The notes under the pieces are model-generated. The model was not told the DNA's origin, ran no database searches, and saw only the letters and a list, made by a program, of their open reading frames with translations. From Streptomyces apocyni (GTDB taxonomy: Bacteria > Actinomycetota > Actinomycetes > Streptomycetales > Streptomycetaceae), in assembly GCF_009739465.1 (NCBI RefSeq), contig NZ_WHOM01000050.1:62001-126000 (forward strand): DNA of 64,000 nucleotides. The letters run 5' to 3'. This document shows, in pieces, positions 1 through 8,703 of the stretch; positions within the stretch are counted from its first letter, which is position 1; the number at the start of each line of letters is the position of its first letter. The translations under genes were made by a program, and so were the position numbers.

Positions 1-110
1 TCAAGCCCGGTGCGCGCGGCGAGCAGGGCGAAGCGCTGCTCTTCGGTGAGTTCGTCCGTGCCGGTGCGAGAAGGTGCGACGATCGTGGTCGTGCTCGTGG
101 TGGTTCGCAT
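1..110 (-). CDS. N-terminal fragment of an unidentified protein (cut by window edge)
   Basis: A minus-strand reading frame starts at ATG 108-110 and runs off the left edge, giving about 36 residues: a Thr-rich opening and then TDELTEEQRFALLAARTGL. Too little remains to assign a family. It is divergent from the SARP gene at 364, so the 250-base spacer between them probably carries promoters for both. By position it belongs to the polyketide cluster, but that is inference. Confidence 0.45.
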   Translation of the reverse strand, partial: MRTTTSTTTIVAPSRTGTDELTEEQRFALLAARTGL

Positions 111-363
111 ACGAAGATCCCCCATCTTAGACGTTCGTACGGATGTAGAGCTTTCGTTCGACGTCTCGCAGGGTTGGATTCTGAGCGGCGCCCCCCGCGC
201 CGCCCAGTGTTTCCGTCACCACCCGGGCATGACATTTTCATACGCCGCTTCGTGAGCCGGTCACTGTGACTCCACGGCTCCTGGTGCGAGGCTCATTCGA
301 CGCTCAGGTAAGTCAGCCCCGAGGAGGGGTCGACCGACAACTGCGCGAACGAGGGAGCGCACA

Positions 364-1152
364 ATGGAGATCAAGATACTGGGACCTCTCGCCGCCCGCG
401 AGAACGGAGTTTCGGTGCTGCCCACCGCGGCCAAGCCGCGGCAGATTCTCGCGTTGCTCGCTCTGCAGGCCGATCATGTCGTCACGGTACCGACTCTGAT
501 GGACGAGATCTGGGGCGAGAAGATCCCGCGCAGTGCCGCGACCACCCTGCAGACCTACATCCTCCAGCTACGCCGCAAGATCGCGGCGGCTCTGGACGGC
601 GACCCCGGCAGGGAGGCCAAGGACGTGCTGATCACTCAGCACGGCGGCTATCTGCTGCAGGTGCAGCCGGGGCAGGTGGATGTCCAGGAGTTCGAGCAAC
701 TCGCGGCGTCCGGACGGCACGCGCACGAGGCGGGCGACCACCGGGTCGCCTCCGAACTGCTCGGCAAGGCGCTGGGCATGTGGGACGGCAGGGCACTCGT
801 CGACGTACGGGTCGGCTCGGTGCTCGAACTGGAGGTGCTGCGGCTCGAAGAGGACCGGATGGCGTCGCTGGAACTGCGGATCGACTCCGACCTGAAGCTG
901 GGACGGCACGCCGAACTGGTGCCTGAACTCCGGGTCCTGTCAGCCAGGCACCCCATGCACGAGAACTTCTGCGCCCAGCTGATGACCGCCCTGCATCGGT
1001 CCGGGAGCGCCTGGCGGGCGCTGGAGGCCTTCCAGCGGCTGCGTGGCAGCCTCGTCGACGAGCTGGGTCTTGAGCCGTCGCCACGGCTGCAGCAGCTCCA
1101 CCAGGCGGTGTTGTCCGCCGACCCCGGCCTCGACCTCAGGGCATCCGTCTAG
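364..1152 (+). CDS. SARP-family transcriptional activator
   Basis: This 262-residue protein has the compact two-domain layout of Streptomyces antibiotic regulatory proteins. An OmpR-like winged helix covers about residues 1-95 (opening MEIKILGPLAARENGVSVLP, later PTLMDEIWGEKIPRSAATTL). A bacterial transcriptional activation domain covers about 96-250 and ends in the typical LVDELGLEPSPRLQQLHQAV. A purine-rich GAGGGAG lies just before the ATG. SARPs bind heptamer direct repeats near the -35 region and recruit RNA polymerase. The neighbouring polyketide genes are the obvious targets, and directly repeated octamers lie downstream at 1219-1282. It has no ATPase or TPR extension, so it is a small ActII-ORF4-type SARP rather than an AfsR type. 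Confidence 0.9.
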   Translation: MEIKILGPLAARENGVSVLPTAAKPRQILALLALQADHVVTVPTLMDEIWGEKIPRSAATTLQTYILQLRRKIAAALDGDPGREAKDVLITQHGGYLLQVQPGQVDVQEFEQLAASGRHAHEAGDHRVASELLGKALGMWDGRALVDVRVGSVLELEVLRLEEDRMASLELRIDSDLKLGRHAELVPELRVLSARHPMHENFCAQLMTALHRSGSAWRALEAFQRLRGSLVDELGLEPSPRLQQLHQAVLSADPGLDLRASV

Positions 1153-1218
1153 AAGTCAGAGGTCCTGAGAGTCAGAGGCTTTACGGAGCCCGTGCCACCG
1201 ACGACAGTCCCCGGGCCT

Positions 1219-1282
1219 GGGTCGACCTCCCGTTGTCCCCAGGCCTGGGTTGACGTGGGTTGACCGGGCTGACCGGGCTGAC
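1219..1282 (+). promoter_or_regulatory. Direct repeats upstream of the carboxylase gene, candidate SARP operator
   Basis: Five near-identical octamers of form GGGYYGAC occur in the same orientation at 1219-1226, 1247-1254, 1257-1264, 1266-1273 and 1275-1282. They lie between the SARP gene and the carboxylase gene. SARPs recognise directly repeated heptamers, usually at 11 or 22 bp periodicity. The spacing here (9-10 bp for the last four) is not the textbook value, so SARP binding is inferred. A related 9-bp repeat precedes the ACP gene at 5959. Confidence 0.4.
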
Positions 1283-1390
1283 GGGGGTCACGTGTGGCCG
1301 CCGCCGGTACGGGCGTGACCTGGGCCGACGCGCCCCCGCCGACGGTCCGCGCTCAAGCGGCCTTCGAGGGGGCGTTCCTACGTTCGGCCG

Positions 1391-2977
1391 ATGACTCTCC
1401 TCGATGACCTCTCGGCCCTCCCCAGCGTCCCCCAGCTACGGCTGTGCACCGACGAACTGCGGCGCCTCAAAGAGGAAGTGAGCCGCGCCTGCCCGGTCGC
1501 CACCCGCCGCCAGCACGACAAGAACAAACTCACCGCCCATGAACGCCTAGAACTCCTCTTCGACCAGGGGACGTTCACCGAGATAGAACCGCTGCGCAGG
1601 CACCGCGCGACCGGCTTCGGCCTGGAGGACAACAAGCCGTACGGCGACGGCGTCGTCATCGGCTGGGGCCTGGTGCACGGCCGCACCGTCTTCGCGTACG
1701 CCCATGACTTCCGCGTCTTCGCCGGCGCGCTCGGCGAGGCGCACGCCACCAAGGTGCACAAGGTGATGGACCTGGCGGAGTCCGCGGGCGCCCCGCTGGT
1801 CAGCCTCAACGACGGGGCGGGCGCCCGCATCCAGGAAGGCGTCACCGCGCTCGCCGGGTACGGCGGCATCTTCCGCCGCAACGTCGCCGCCTCCGGAGTC
1901 ATCCCGCAGATCAGCGTGATGCTCGGCCCGTGCGCGGGCGGCGCCGCCTACTCACCGGCGCTCACCGACTTCGTCTTCATGGTCCGCGAGAGCTCCCAGA
2001 TGTTCATCACCGGGCCGGATGTCGTCCAGGCCGTGACCGGCGAGAAGATCACCCACAACGGCCTGGGCGGCGCCGACGTGCACGCCACCACGTCGGGTGT
2101 GTGCCACTTCGCCTATGACGACGAGGTCGAGTGTCTGACCGACGTACGCTTCCTGCTGTCGTTGCTGCCCGCCAACAACAGGGAGGCGGCCCCGGCCGAA
2201 AGCTGCACCGACCCGGCCGACCGGCGTACGGACTCGCTGGTCGACCTCGTACCGGCCGACCCTGGACAGTCGTACGACATCCGGGACGTCATCGAGGAGA
2301 TCGCGGACGACGGCGACTACTTCGAAGTCCACGAGGCCTGGGCGCGCAACGTGGTGTGCGCGCTGGTCCGGCTCGACGGGCACCCGGTCGGCATCGTCGC
2401 CAACCAGCCCGCCGTGCTCGCCGGTGTGCTGGACATCCACGCCAGCGAAAAGGCCGCCCGCTTCGTGTCGACCTGCGACTCCTTCAACATCCCGCTGGTC
2501 ACGCTCGTCGACGTGCCCGGCTTCCTGCCCGGCGTCGACCAGGAGCACAGCGGCATCATCCGGCACGGCGCCAAGCTGCTGTACGCGTACTGCAACGCCA
2601 CCGTGCCGCGCATCTCGCTGGTGCTGCGCAAGGCCTACGGCGGGGCGTACATCGTGATGGACTCCCGCTCCATCGGGGCCGACCTGTCCTTCGCCTGGCC
2701 GACCAACGAGATCGCCGTCATGGGCGCGGAAGGCGCGGCGAACGTCATCTTCCGCCGCGAGATCGCGGCATCCGACGACCCCGAGGCGGTCCGGGCGCAG
2801 CGCATCAAGGAGTACAAGTCCGAGCTGATGCACCCCTATTACGCCGCCGAGCGCGGCCTGGTCGACGACGTCATCGACCCGGCCGAGACCCGGTCCGTAC
2901 TGATCCGCTCGCTGGCCATGCTGCGCGCGAAGCAGGCCGAAATCCCCGCGCGGAAGCACGGGAATATCCCGACATAG
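1391..2977 (+). CDS. Acyl-CoA carboxylase carboxyltransferase (beta) subunit
   Basis: The protein has 528 residues, the usual length of AccB/PccB-type carboxyltransferases that transfer carboxyl from biotin to acetyl- or propionyl-CoA. The N-terminal half contains GARIQEGVTALAGYGGIF and the acyl-CoA site GPCAGGAAYSPALTDFVF. The C-terminal half contains NQPAVLAGVLDIHASEKAAR and, near residue 413, KAYGGAYIVMDSRSIGADL. Sitting between a SARP and KS-alpha, it most likely supplies malonyl-CoA to the polyketide synthase, as in other type II clusters. The biotinylated alpha subunit is not in the window and is presumably the housekeeping one. The ATG at 1391 was chosen because the protein aligns from its first residues; the nearest purine-rich tract (about 1366-1372) is rather far upstream. 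Confidence 0.92.
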   Translation: MTLLDDLSALPSVPQLRLCTDELRRLKEEVSRACPVATRRQHDKNKLTAHERLELLFDQGTFTEIEPLRRHRATGFGLEDNKPYGDGVVIGWGLVHGRTVFAYAHDFRVFAGALGEAHATKVHKVMDLAESAGAPLVSLNDGAGARIQEGVTALAGYGGIFRRNVAASGVIPQISVMLGPCAGGAAYSPALTDFVFMVRESSQMFITGPDVVQAVTGEKITHNGLGGADVHATTSGVCHFAYDDEVECLTDVRFLLSLLPANNREAAPAESCTDPADRRTDSLVDLVPADPGQSYDIRDVIEEIADDGDYFEVHEAWARNVVCALVRLDGHPVGIVANQPAVLAGVLDIHASEKAARFVSTCDSFNIPLVTLVDVPGFLPGVDQEHSGIIRHGAKLLYAYCNATVPRISLVLRKAYGGAYIVMDSRSIGADLSFAWPTNEIAVMGAEGAANVIFRREIAASDDPEAVRAQRIKEYKSELMHPYYAAERGLVDDVIDPAETRSVLIRSLAMLRAKQAEIPARKHGNIPT

Positions 2978-3313
2978 GCGGGTGCATTGGGTGGTCCACG
3001 CGGACGCGAGTGGCCATCGAGGGCACAGCCGTTCCATGACGGAACCGGAAACGGCGGCACGCCACAAGCGGGCGGTCGACCGGCCCGGCCGGCCGGGGAG
3101 TTCACGACCCCGAGCCCCCCGGCCGCCGTACCGCACCAACGCAGCAACACACCAACGCGCAGCACACAGCAGCACCCCACAGCAGCACCCCACAGCCGAG
3201 CACCACCCGGCAGCGTCACGGACGAAGGGATCGACAGTGGCCCGCACAGTTCCAGCCGGCCGGCGCCCCAAGCGGCAGCCGACCCCGTCGAAGTCGAAGG
3301 TGAGGCGGTGACG
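2978..3313. other. Intergenic stretch between carboxylase and KS-alpha, with a short tandem repeat
   Basis: These 336 bases carry no convincing gene. The KS-alpha reading frame stays open upstream to 2987, but the extra residues are Pro/Ser/Ala-rich and unlike any ketosynthase. The stretch contains a 13-bp tandem repeat, acagcagcacccc, at 3166-3178 and 3179-3191. GGTGAGG just before 3308 is the probable ribosome binding site for KS-alpha. Confidence 0.6.
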
Positions 3314-4576
3314 ATGCGCAGAGTGGCCATCACCGGTCTTGGCGTCGTGGCGCCCGGCGGGGTAGGCGTCAAGGAGTACTGGGACCTGCTCACCGAGGGG
3401 CGCACCGCCACCCGCACCATCAGCTTCTTCGACCCCTCGCCGTTCCGCTCCCAGGTCGCCGCGGAATGCGACTTCGACCCGAAGGCCGCGGGCCTGAGTC
3501 CTCAGGAGATCCGCCGCCTCGACCGCGCCGCGCAGTTCGCCGTCGTCTCCACCCGGGAGGCGCTCGCCGACAGCGGCCTGGACATCGGGGCCATCGACCC
3601 GACCCGTACCGGCACTTCACTGGGCAGCGCGGTCGGCTGCACCACCAGCCTGGAGCGCGAATACGTCGTGGTCAGTGACGGCGGTCGCAAGTGGAACGTC
3701 GACCACGAGTACGCGGTCCCCGAGCTGTACCGGCACTTCGTGCCGAGCTCGATGGCCGCGGAGGTGGGGATGGCGGCCCGGGCTGAGGGACCCGCGGCCG
3801 TCGTCTCCACCGGTTGCACCTCGGGCCTGGACGCACTCGGCCACGCCGTGGAGCTGATCCGCGAGGGCACCGCCGACATCATGATCGCGGGCGCCACGGA
3901 GGCACCGATCTCGCCGATCACCTCGGCCTGCTTTGACGCCATCCTGGCGACCACGCCGCGCAACGACACCCCGGAGAGCGCCTGCCGCCCCTTCGACCGG
4001 ACCCGCAGTGGCCTGGTACTCGGTGAGGGCGCGGCCGTCCTCATCCTGGAGGAGCTGGAGTCCGCCCGGGCCCGCGGCGCGCACATCTACGCCGAGATCG
4101 CGGGCTTCGCCGCCCGCTGCAACGCGTACCACATGACCGGGCTCAAGCCGGACGGCCGGGAGATGGCCGAAGCCATCGACGTCGCCCTGGACGAGGCCCG
4201 GATCGACCCGACGGCGATCGACTACATCAACGCCCACGGCTCCGGCACCAAGATGAACGACCGCCACGAGACAGGGGCGTTCAAGCGCAGCCTCGGCGAC
4301 CACGCCTACAACACCCCGATCAGCTCCATCAAGTCCATGATCGGGCACTCGCTGGGGGCGATCGGCTCCCTGGAGATCGCCGCCTGCGCCCTGGCGATGG
4401 AGCACTCCGTGCTGCCCCCCACCGCCAACCTGCACGATCCCGACCCGGATCTGGACCTCGACTACATCCCGCTGACCGCCCGCGAGAAGCGCAGCGACGT
4501 GGTCCTCAGCGTGGGCAGCGGCTTCGGCGGATTCCAGAGCGCGATGGTGCTGGCCCGTCCGGAGAGGAGCGTCTGA
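3314..4576 (+). CDS. Type II polyketide ketosynthase alpha subunit (KS-alpha)
   Basis: This 420-residue beta-ketoacyl synthase starts [18 protein letters not shown], the standard KS-alpha opening. The catalytic triad is complete: Cys168 in [11 protein letters not shown], His308 in NAHGSGT and His345 in [10 protein letters not shown]. With the following chain-length factor it would form the heterodimer that builds the poly-beta-ketone on the ACP. ATG 3314 is preferred because GGTGAGG lies 8 nt upstream and homologues begin here; an in-frame GTG at 3308 is the alternative. Its stop overlaps the CLF start by one base, so the two subunits are translationally coupled. Confidence 0.96.
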   Translation: MRRVAITGLGVVAPGGVGVKEYWDLLTEGRTATRTISFFDPSPFRSQVAAECDFDPKAAGLSPQEIRRLDRAAQFAVVSTREALADSGLDIGAIDPTRTGTSLGSAVGCTTSLEREYVVVSDGGRKWNVDHEYAVPELYRHFVPSSMAAEVGMAARAEGPAAVVSTGCTSGLDALGHAVELIREGTADIMIAGATEAPISPITSACFDAILATTPRNDTPESACRPFDRTRSGLVLGEGAAVLILEELESARARGAHIYAEIAGFAARCNAYHMTGLKPDGREMAEAIDVALDEARIDPTAIDYINAHGSGTKMNDRHETGAFKRSLGDHAYNTPISSIKSMIGHSLGAIGSLEIAACALAMEHSVLPPTANLHDPDPDLDLDYIPLTAREKRSDVVLSVGSGFGGFQSAMVLARPERSV

Positions 4577-5871
4577 TGAGCACGAGCACGAGCACGAGTA
4601 CCGGTACGAGCACGAGTACCGGTACGGGCACGAGTACCGGTACGGGCACGCGTACGCGCACGGTGGTGACCGGGCTCGGCATCACCGCGCCCAACGGCCT
4701 CGGCACCGAGGACTACTGGCGGGCAACGCTCGCGGGCGAGTCGGGCATCGGCCCGGTCACCCGCTTCGACGCCAGCCAGTACCCGTCCCGTATCGCCGGT
4801 GAGGTTCCCGGCTACACGGCCGAGGAACACATCCCCAGCCGACTCCTCCCGCAGACCGACCACATGACCCGGCTCGCGCTCACCGCCGCCGACTGGGCGC
4901 TCGCCGACGCCGGGATCGACACCTCCCAACTGCCCGAGTACGGCATGGGGGTGGTCACCTCCGCGTCCGGTGGCGCCGTCGAGTTCGGCCAGCGTGAGCT
5001 GGAGAACCTGTGGAGCAAGGGCAAGGAGTACGTCAGCGCGTACCAGTCCTTCGCCTGGTTCTACGCGGTCAACACCGGCCAGATCTCCATCCGGCACAAG
5101 ATGCGCGGCCCCAGCGGCGTCCTGCTCAGCGAGCAGGCGGGCGGCATCGACTCGATCGGCCAGGCGCGTCGGCACGTCCGCAAGGGCTTCCCGGTCGTGG
5201 TCTCCGGCGGGGTCGACGCGGCCGTCTGCCCCTGGGGCTGGGTGCCGCAGATCGCCTCCGGGCTGATGAGCACCGAGGACGACCCGGCCCGCGCCTTCCT
5301 GCCCTTCGCGGCCGACGCGAGCGGCTACGTACCGGGTGAGGGCGGCGCGATCCTCGTCGTCGAAGACGCCGCGTCAGCGCGCGAGCGCGGCGCCGAGCAC
5401 GTGTACGGCGAGGTCGCCGGGTACGCGGCCACGCTCGACCCCGCCCCCGGCTCCGGCCGCCCGCCGGGGCTGCGCCGGGCCGCCGAGAACGCCATCGCGG
5501 ACGCCGGACTGACCCCCGAGGACATCGACGTGGTCTTCGCGGACGCCTCCGGGGTGCCCGCGCTCGACCGGGCCGAAGCCGAGGCGCTGACCGGGCTGTT
5601 CGGGCCGTACGGCGTACCGGTCACCGCGCCCAAGTCGATGACCGGCAGGCTGCTCGCCGGTGGCGCGGCGCTGGACGCGGCCACCGCGCTGCTCGCCCTG
5701 CGCGACGGGGTGATCCCGCCCACCGCGCCGGTATCCGAGGCTGCCCCCGAGTACCAGCTCGACCTGGTCACCGGAGCGCCGCGCGAGCGGGAGCTCCGTA
5801 GCGCGCTGGTGCTCGCCCGTGGCCACGGCGGCTTCAACGCGGCCCTGGTCGTACGGCAGCCCGTGCCCTGA
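4576..5871 (+). CDS. Ketosynthase chain-length factor (KS-beta/CLF)
   Basis: This 431-residue partner of KS-alpha keeps the ketosynthase fold but has Gln187 (in LSEQAGGIDSIG) where the catalytic Cys would be. That substitution defines chain-length factors, which set polyketide length and prime synthesis by decarboxylation. The start codon overlaps the KS-alpha stop (TGATG). The first 28 residues are unusual: a Ser-Thr/Gly-Thr dipeptide run encoded by an agcacg/ggtacg microsatellite at 4579-4660, before the real fold begins at TVVTGLGITAPNGLG. This tail should be disordered and is probably dispensable. Confidence 0.95.
   Translation: MSTSTSTSTGTSTSTGTGTSTGTGTRTRTVVTGLGITAPNGLGTEDYWRATLAGESGIGPVTRFDASQYPSRIAGEVPGYTAEEHIPSRLLPQTDHMTRLALTAADWALADAGIDTSQLPEYGMGVVTSASGGAVEFGQRELENLWSKGKEYVSAYQSFAWFYAVNTGQISIRHKMRGPSGVLLSEQAGGIDSIGQARRHVRKGFPVVVSGGVDAAVCPWGWVPQIASGLMSTEDDPARAFLPFAADASGYVPGEGGAILVVEDAASARERGAEHVYGEVAGYAATLDPAPGSGRPPGLRRAAENAIADAGLTPEDIDVVFADASGVPALDRAEAEALTGLFGPYGVPVTAPKSMTGRLLAGGAALDAATALLALRDGVIPPTAPVSEAAPEYQLDLVTGAPRERELRSALVLARGHGGFNAALVVRQPVP
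4579..4660 (+). repeat. Coding microsatellite (Ser-Thr/Gly-Thr) at the CLF N-terminus
   Basis: Hexameric units of agcacg, agtacc and ggtacg/ggcacg type repeat without interruption for about 80 bases directly after the CLF start codon. The array stays in frame and encodes alternating Ser/Gly and Thr. Slippage in units of six would change length without breaking the gene. Confidence 0.8.
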
Positions 5872-5958
5872 ACGCCCCGCGAGCGGGCCGCGCGTACCGG
5901 CCCCTCCCTGAGCACCGGCCGAGCCTTGCGGACCGGTAGTTACCAAATAGCCGACCAA

Positions 5959-5985
5959 GCTGACCGAGCTGACCGAGCTGACCGA
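5959..5985 (+). repeat. Three tandem copies of a 9-bp unit upstream of the ACP gene
   Basis: The unit gctgaccga occurs three times head to tail, immediately before the ACP ribosome binding site (ggaaggac, about 5991-5998). It shares the core CTGACCG with the repeats at 1266-1282 upstream of the carboxylase gene, so the two arrays may be bound by the same regulator. The reading frame through it is open, but the ACP begins downstream at 6007. Confidence 0.6.
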
Positions 5986-6006
5986 GCACTGGAAGGACAC
6001 CCACCC

Positions 6007-6288
6007 ATGACCTCCACCACCTCCACGACCACCACCGCGGTCACTCTCGCCGACCTGACCCGGATGCTCCGCGAGAGCGCGGGCGAAGAGGAGGGCGTCG
6101 ACCTGGACGGCGATGTCATCGACACCCCGTTCATCGACCTCGGCTACGACTCGCTGGCCCTGCTCCAGGTCATCGGCCAGATCCAGCGCGAATACGGCAT
6201 AGAGATCCCGGACGACGCGGTCGTCGACGCGGAGACCCCGGGCGCCCTGCTCGCCCTCATCAACGCCGGCCAGCAGTCCGCTGCCTGA
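6007..6288 (+). CDS. Type II PKS acyl carrier protein
   Basis: A 93-residue acyl carrier protein. Ser49 in DLGYDSLALLQ is the 4'-phosphopantetheine attachment site, and IGQIQREYGIEIPDDAV after it is the usual helix II/III region. It tethers the growing polyketide for KS-alpha/CLF. The start at ATG 6007 is set by ggaaggac about 10 nt upstream and by normal ACP length; an in-frame start at 5926 would add residues encoded by the 9-bp repeats. A Thr-rich N-terminus (TSTTSTTTTAVTLADL) precedes helix I. A strong hairpin follows the stop. Confidence 0.95.
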   Translation: MTSTTSTTTTAVTLADLTRMLRESAGEEEGVDLDGDVIDTPFIDLGYDSLALLQVIGQIQREYGIEIPDDAVVDAETPGALLALINAGQQSAA

Positions 6289-6297
6289 GCCGGTACA

Positions 6298-6337
6298 CGG
6301 CCGCCTCGCCCACCTTCCCCCGTAGGCGAGGCGGCCG
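6298..6337 (+). terminator. Hairpin terminator after the ACP gene
   Basis: A perfect 13-bp inverted repeat (cggccgcctcgcc at 6298-6310, ggcgaggcggccg at 6325-6337) with a 14-nt loop starts 10 nt after the ACP stop codon. There is no long U tract, as is common in Streptomyces. It should terminate or attenuate transcription before the acyltransferase gene, which has its own GGAGGG ribosome binding site. Confidence 0.7.
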
Positions 6338-6425
6338 TTCACTTCCCTGACTTCCCACTTCTCCCAACCGCTCGGGGCAGACCAGTAGAACCGCGGACTA
6401 GCAGCAATACCAACGGAGGGAAACC

Positions 6426-8222
6426 ATGTCGCTCACGGCGTACAGCGCGGTGATCCGCAGGCTGGTCGTCAGCCCCGGGTCCGGCGCGTCAGGCCGGGCA
6501 CCGGTCGCGGCGTCCGCCGCGGCTGTCTCGGCGGTCCTGCGGGCCTTCGGCCGCGCCCCCGAGCAGCTGCCGACCCGTACCGTCGTCTACGTCGGCGCCA
6601 CCGCGCCCGACCCGGCCCTCGCGCCGGAACACGAGGGCTGTGAAGTCCGTACGGCCTCATCGCCGGGCCGTGCGCTGCGCCTGGCCCACCAGGAACTCCA
6701 GGACGGCACCGCCGACTTCGCGCTGGTCGCCGGATTCGGCGAGCCGGACCCAGACACCATCACGGTGTACGCGGTCAAGCGCGCCGCCGAGGCGATCGCG
6801 GACAACGACACCGTACTCGGCACCATCGACCCCACCGCGATCGCCGATCCCGACATCACACCCCCGCTGCGCGCCCTGCACTACGGCCGCCGGGACACCA
6901 ACCCCTCCCACCACCGGCTGCTGCTCTGGTCGGGCCAGGACCTCCAGGACGAGAAGCGCGTCCGCGGCGAACTGATGCCGCTCCTCGGCGGTCTGCACAG
7001 CGAGGCGTTCCCGGCCCTGCCCACCGCCGTGCCCTGCGGCTCCAAGCCGGGCCCGGTCCGTGGCGCCGCCGTCACCGTCGCACCGCTGTCCTCCGCCGCC
7101 GTTCACAAGGCGCGGCCGGTGACCGTACGCGGCGCCCGGCCCATCGCGCTGCTCTTCCCCGGCCAGGGCTCCCAGCACGCCGCGATGGCCGCCGGACTCT
7201 ACCGGCGCGAGCCGGTGTTCACGGCGGCGGTCGACGCCGCGCTGTCCCACATGGACGGCGAGGGCGACCGGATCAGGGCGGACTGGCTCAACCCGGCCGC
7301 ACCCCAGATCCCCATCGACGACGTACGCCGCGCCCAGCCACTGCTCTTCGCGGTCGACTACGCACTCGGCCGCCTCATCCTGAGCTGGGGCGTCAAGCCC
7401 GCCGCGATGCTCGGCCACAGCGCGGGCGAACTGGTCGCCGCGACCCTGAGCGGGGTGGTGTCGCTGCCCGACGGGGCCGCGATGATGATGGAGCGCGTCC
7501 GCCAGGCCGTACGTATCCCGGCCGGTGGCATGCTCGCCGTAGCCGCCACCGAGGACCAGCTACGCCCCTACCTGACGGTGGACGTGGCGATCGCCGCGGT
7601 CAACGCCAACCAGCAGACGATGCTGGCGGGTTCGGCCGAACCCCTGGCCGAGGTCGAGCGGCGGCTCCGGGCCGACGGCCTGACGGTCGTCAAGGTGCCC
7701 GCCACGAGCCCCTTCCACTCCCCAGCGATGGCCCCCGCCTCAGACGCCGTCGAGTCGGCCTACCGCACCATCCCCCTCCGCGAACCGACCCTGCCCCTCT
7801 ACTCCGGCTACACCGGCGACCTGCTGACCCCGCAGGACGCCTTGAGCCCGCGCTTCTGGGCCCGCCAGATAACAGACACCGTCTACTTCAAACAGGCCCT
7901 GGAATCGCTCCTCGCGGTAGACGACATGCTCCTCATCGAAGCGGGCCCACGCCAGACCCTGACCGCCTTCGCCCGCAGGCACCGCGCGGTACGCCTGGCC
8001 GCCAGCGCCGCCATCCCCCTGCTCCCCTCCCGCCCAGGCACGGCGGAGGCCGACCGCCAGTCGGTACTCAGCGCGGCATCCCGCCTGTGGACCGAGGGCC
8101 ACGACCTGGACCTGGTAGCCCTCTCCCGCCTCTGGACCTGGAGCGCCGAAGGCACCCCCACCCCCGGCCAGACGACCCCGAACGCGCCCGGCCCCCGCCC
8201 CCTGGCGACGGCGACGGCCTGA
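6426..8222 (+). CDS. Free-standing acyltransferase with degenerate ketosynthase-like N-terminus
   Basis: This 598-residue protein is longer than a normal malonyl-CoA:ACP transacylase (about 310). Residues about 235-560 form the acyltransferase: LLFPGQGSQHAAM, nucleophile Ser332 in GHSAGELVAAT, and catalytic His431 in TSPFHSPAM. The FH at that site resembles malonyl-type rather than methylmalonyl-type domains. Residues about 1-200 look like a decayed KS piece (ALRLAHQELQDGTADFALVAG matches the KS strand after the active site), but the catalytic Cys and His residues are gone. It probably loads extender or starter acyl groups for the type II PKS. Starter selection is possible but not shown. GGAGGG precedes the ATG. 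Confidence 0.85.
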   Translation: MSLTAYSAVIRRLVVSPGSGASGRAPVAASAAAVSAVLRAFGRAPEQLPTRTVVYVGATAPDPALAPEHEGCEVRTASSPGRALRLAHQELQDGTADFALVAGFGEPDPDTITVYAVKRAAEAIADNDTVLGTIDPTAIADPDITPPLRALHYGRRDTNPSHHRLLLWSGQDLQDEKRVRGELMPLLGGLHSEAFPALPTAVPCGSKPGPVRGAAVTVAPLSSAAVHKARPVTVRGARPIALLFPGQGSQHAAMAAGLYRREPVFTAAVDAALSHMDGEGDRIRADWLNPAAPQIPIDDVRRAQPLLFAVDYALGRLILSWGVKPAAMLGHSAGELVAATLSGVVSLPDGAAMMMERVRQAVRIPAGGMLAVAATEDQLRPYLTVDVAIAAVNANQQTMLAGSAEPLAEVERRLRADGLTVVKVPATSPFHSPAMAPASDAVESAYRTIPLREPTLPLYSGYTGDLLTPQDALSPRFWARQITDTVYFKQALESLLAVDDMLLIEAGPRQTLTAFARRHRAVRLAASAAIPLLPSRPGTAEADRQSVLSAASRLWTEGHDLDLVALSRLWTWSAEGTPTPGQTTPNAPGPRPLATATA

Positions 8223-8253
8223 CGCACTCGGCCCGCCGCGTGCCTCAATGAGG

Positions 8254-8583
8254 TCAGGTCGCCGCGCCTGCGGCGAAGACGAGGACGATCACGGTGAAGT
8301 ACACGGCGTGGACGGCGGTCGCCGTGCGGAAGCCGAGGGCTTTGACGAACCAGGTGGAGGCCGCGCCGATGAGTGCCGCGATGAGTGCCGCTATGCCGTA
8401 CTCGGCGCTGGAGTCGCCGGGGGACTCCGCTCCGGGGTCCCAGCCGACCAGGCCGACGATCCCGACCCAGGGGACGAAGAACGCGAGCGTGTCGAGGGCC
8501 AGGAGGAAGGCGGTCATTCCGGCCTCCGCCCGGGAGGTCGGCGGCTGGTCTTGGCTGGTGGTGGGGGCGTGGGGCTTGGTCAT
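8254..8583 (-). CDS. Small membrane protein of unknown function
   Basis: This 109-residue protein has a polar N-terminus of about 20 residues and then three predicted membrane segments (AFLLALDTLAFFVPWVGIVG, IAALIAALIGAASTW, AVYFTVIVLVFAAGA). I do not recognise a family. It is convergent with the acyltransferase gene, 31 nt from its stop codon, and is transcribed alone on the minus strand. It may be an ordinary chromosomal gene at the edge of the polyketide cluster. Confidence 0.6.
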   Translation of the reverse strand: MTKPHAPTTSQDQPPTSRAEAGMTAFLLALDTLAFFVPWVGIVGLVGWDPGAESPGDSSAEYGIAALIAALIGAASTWFVKALGFRTATAVHAVYFTVIVLVFAAGAAT

Positions 8584-8641
8584 GAGAGGCGTTGTCCTGA
8601 GCGGTGAGCGGTGAGCGGTGAGCGGGTTGTGGCGGAGTGAG

Positions 8642-8670
8642 GCAGGGCCCCCGGGATTCGGGGGCCCTGC
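8642..8670 (-). terminator. Strong hairpin terminator downstream of the large secreted-protein gene
   Basis: A perfect 11-bp inverted repeat, gcagggccccc (8642-8652) and gggggccctgc (8660-8670), with a 7-nt loop lies 34 nt past the stop of the minus-strand gene ending at 8704. Its position fits termination of that transcript before the gene at 8583. Confidence 0.75.
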
Positions 8671-8703
8671 CGGTGTGCTGGCGTTACTTCACGTTACTTC
8701 GCG

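Noticed and set aside
3166..3196. CRISPR-like repeats in the carboxylase/KS-alpha spacer
   Set aside because: Only two 13-bp units lie head to tail without spacers. No CRISPR array or cas gene was seen anywhere in the window.
2987..3313. N-terminal extension of KS-alpha by over 100 residues in the same open frame
   Set aside because: The added sequence is Pro/Ser/Ala-rich low complexity unlike any ketosynthase, and a ribosome binding site lies right before 3314.
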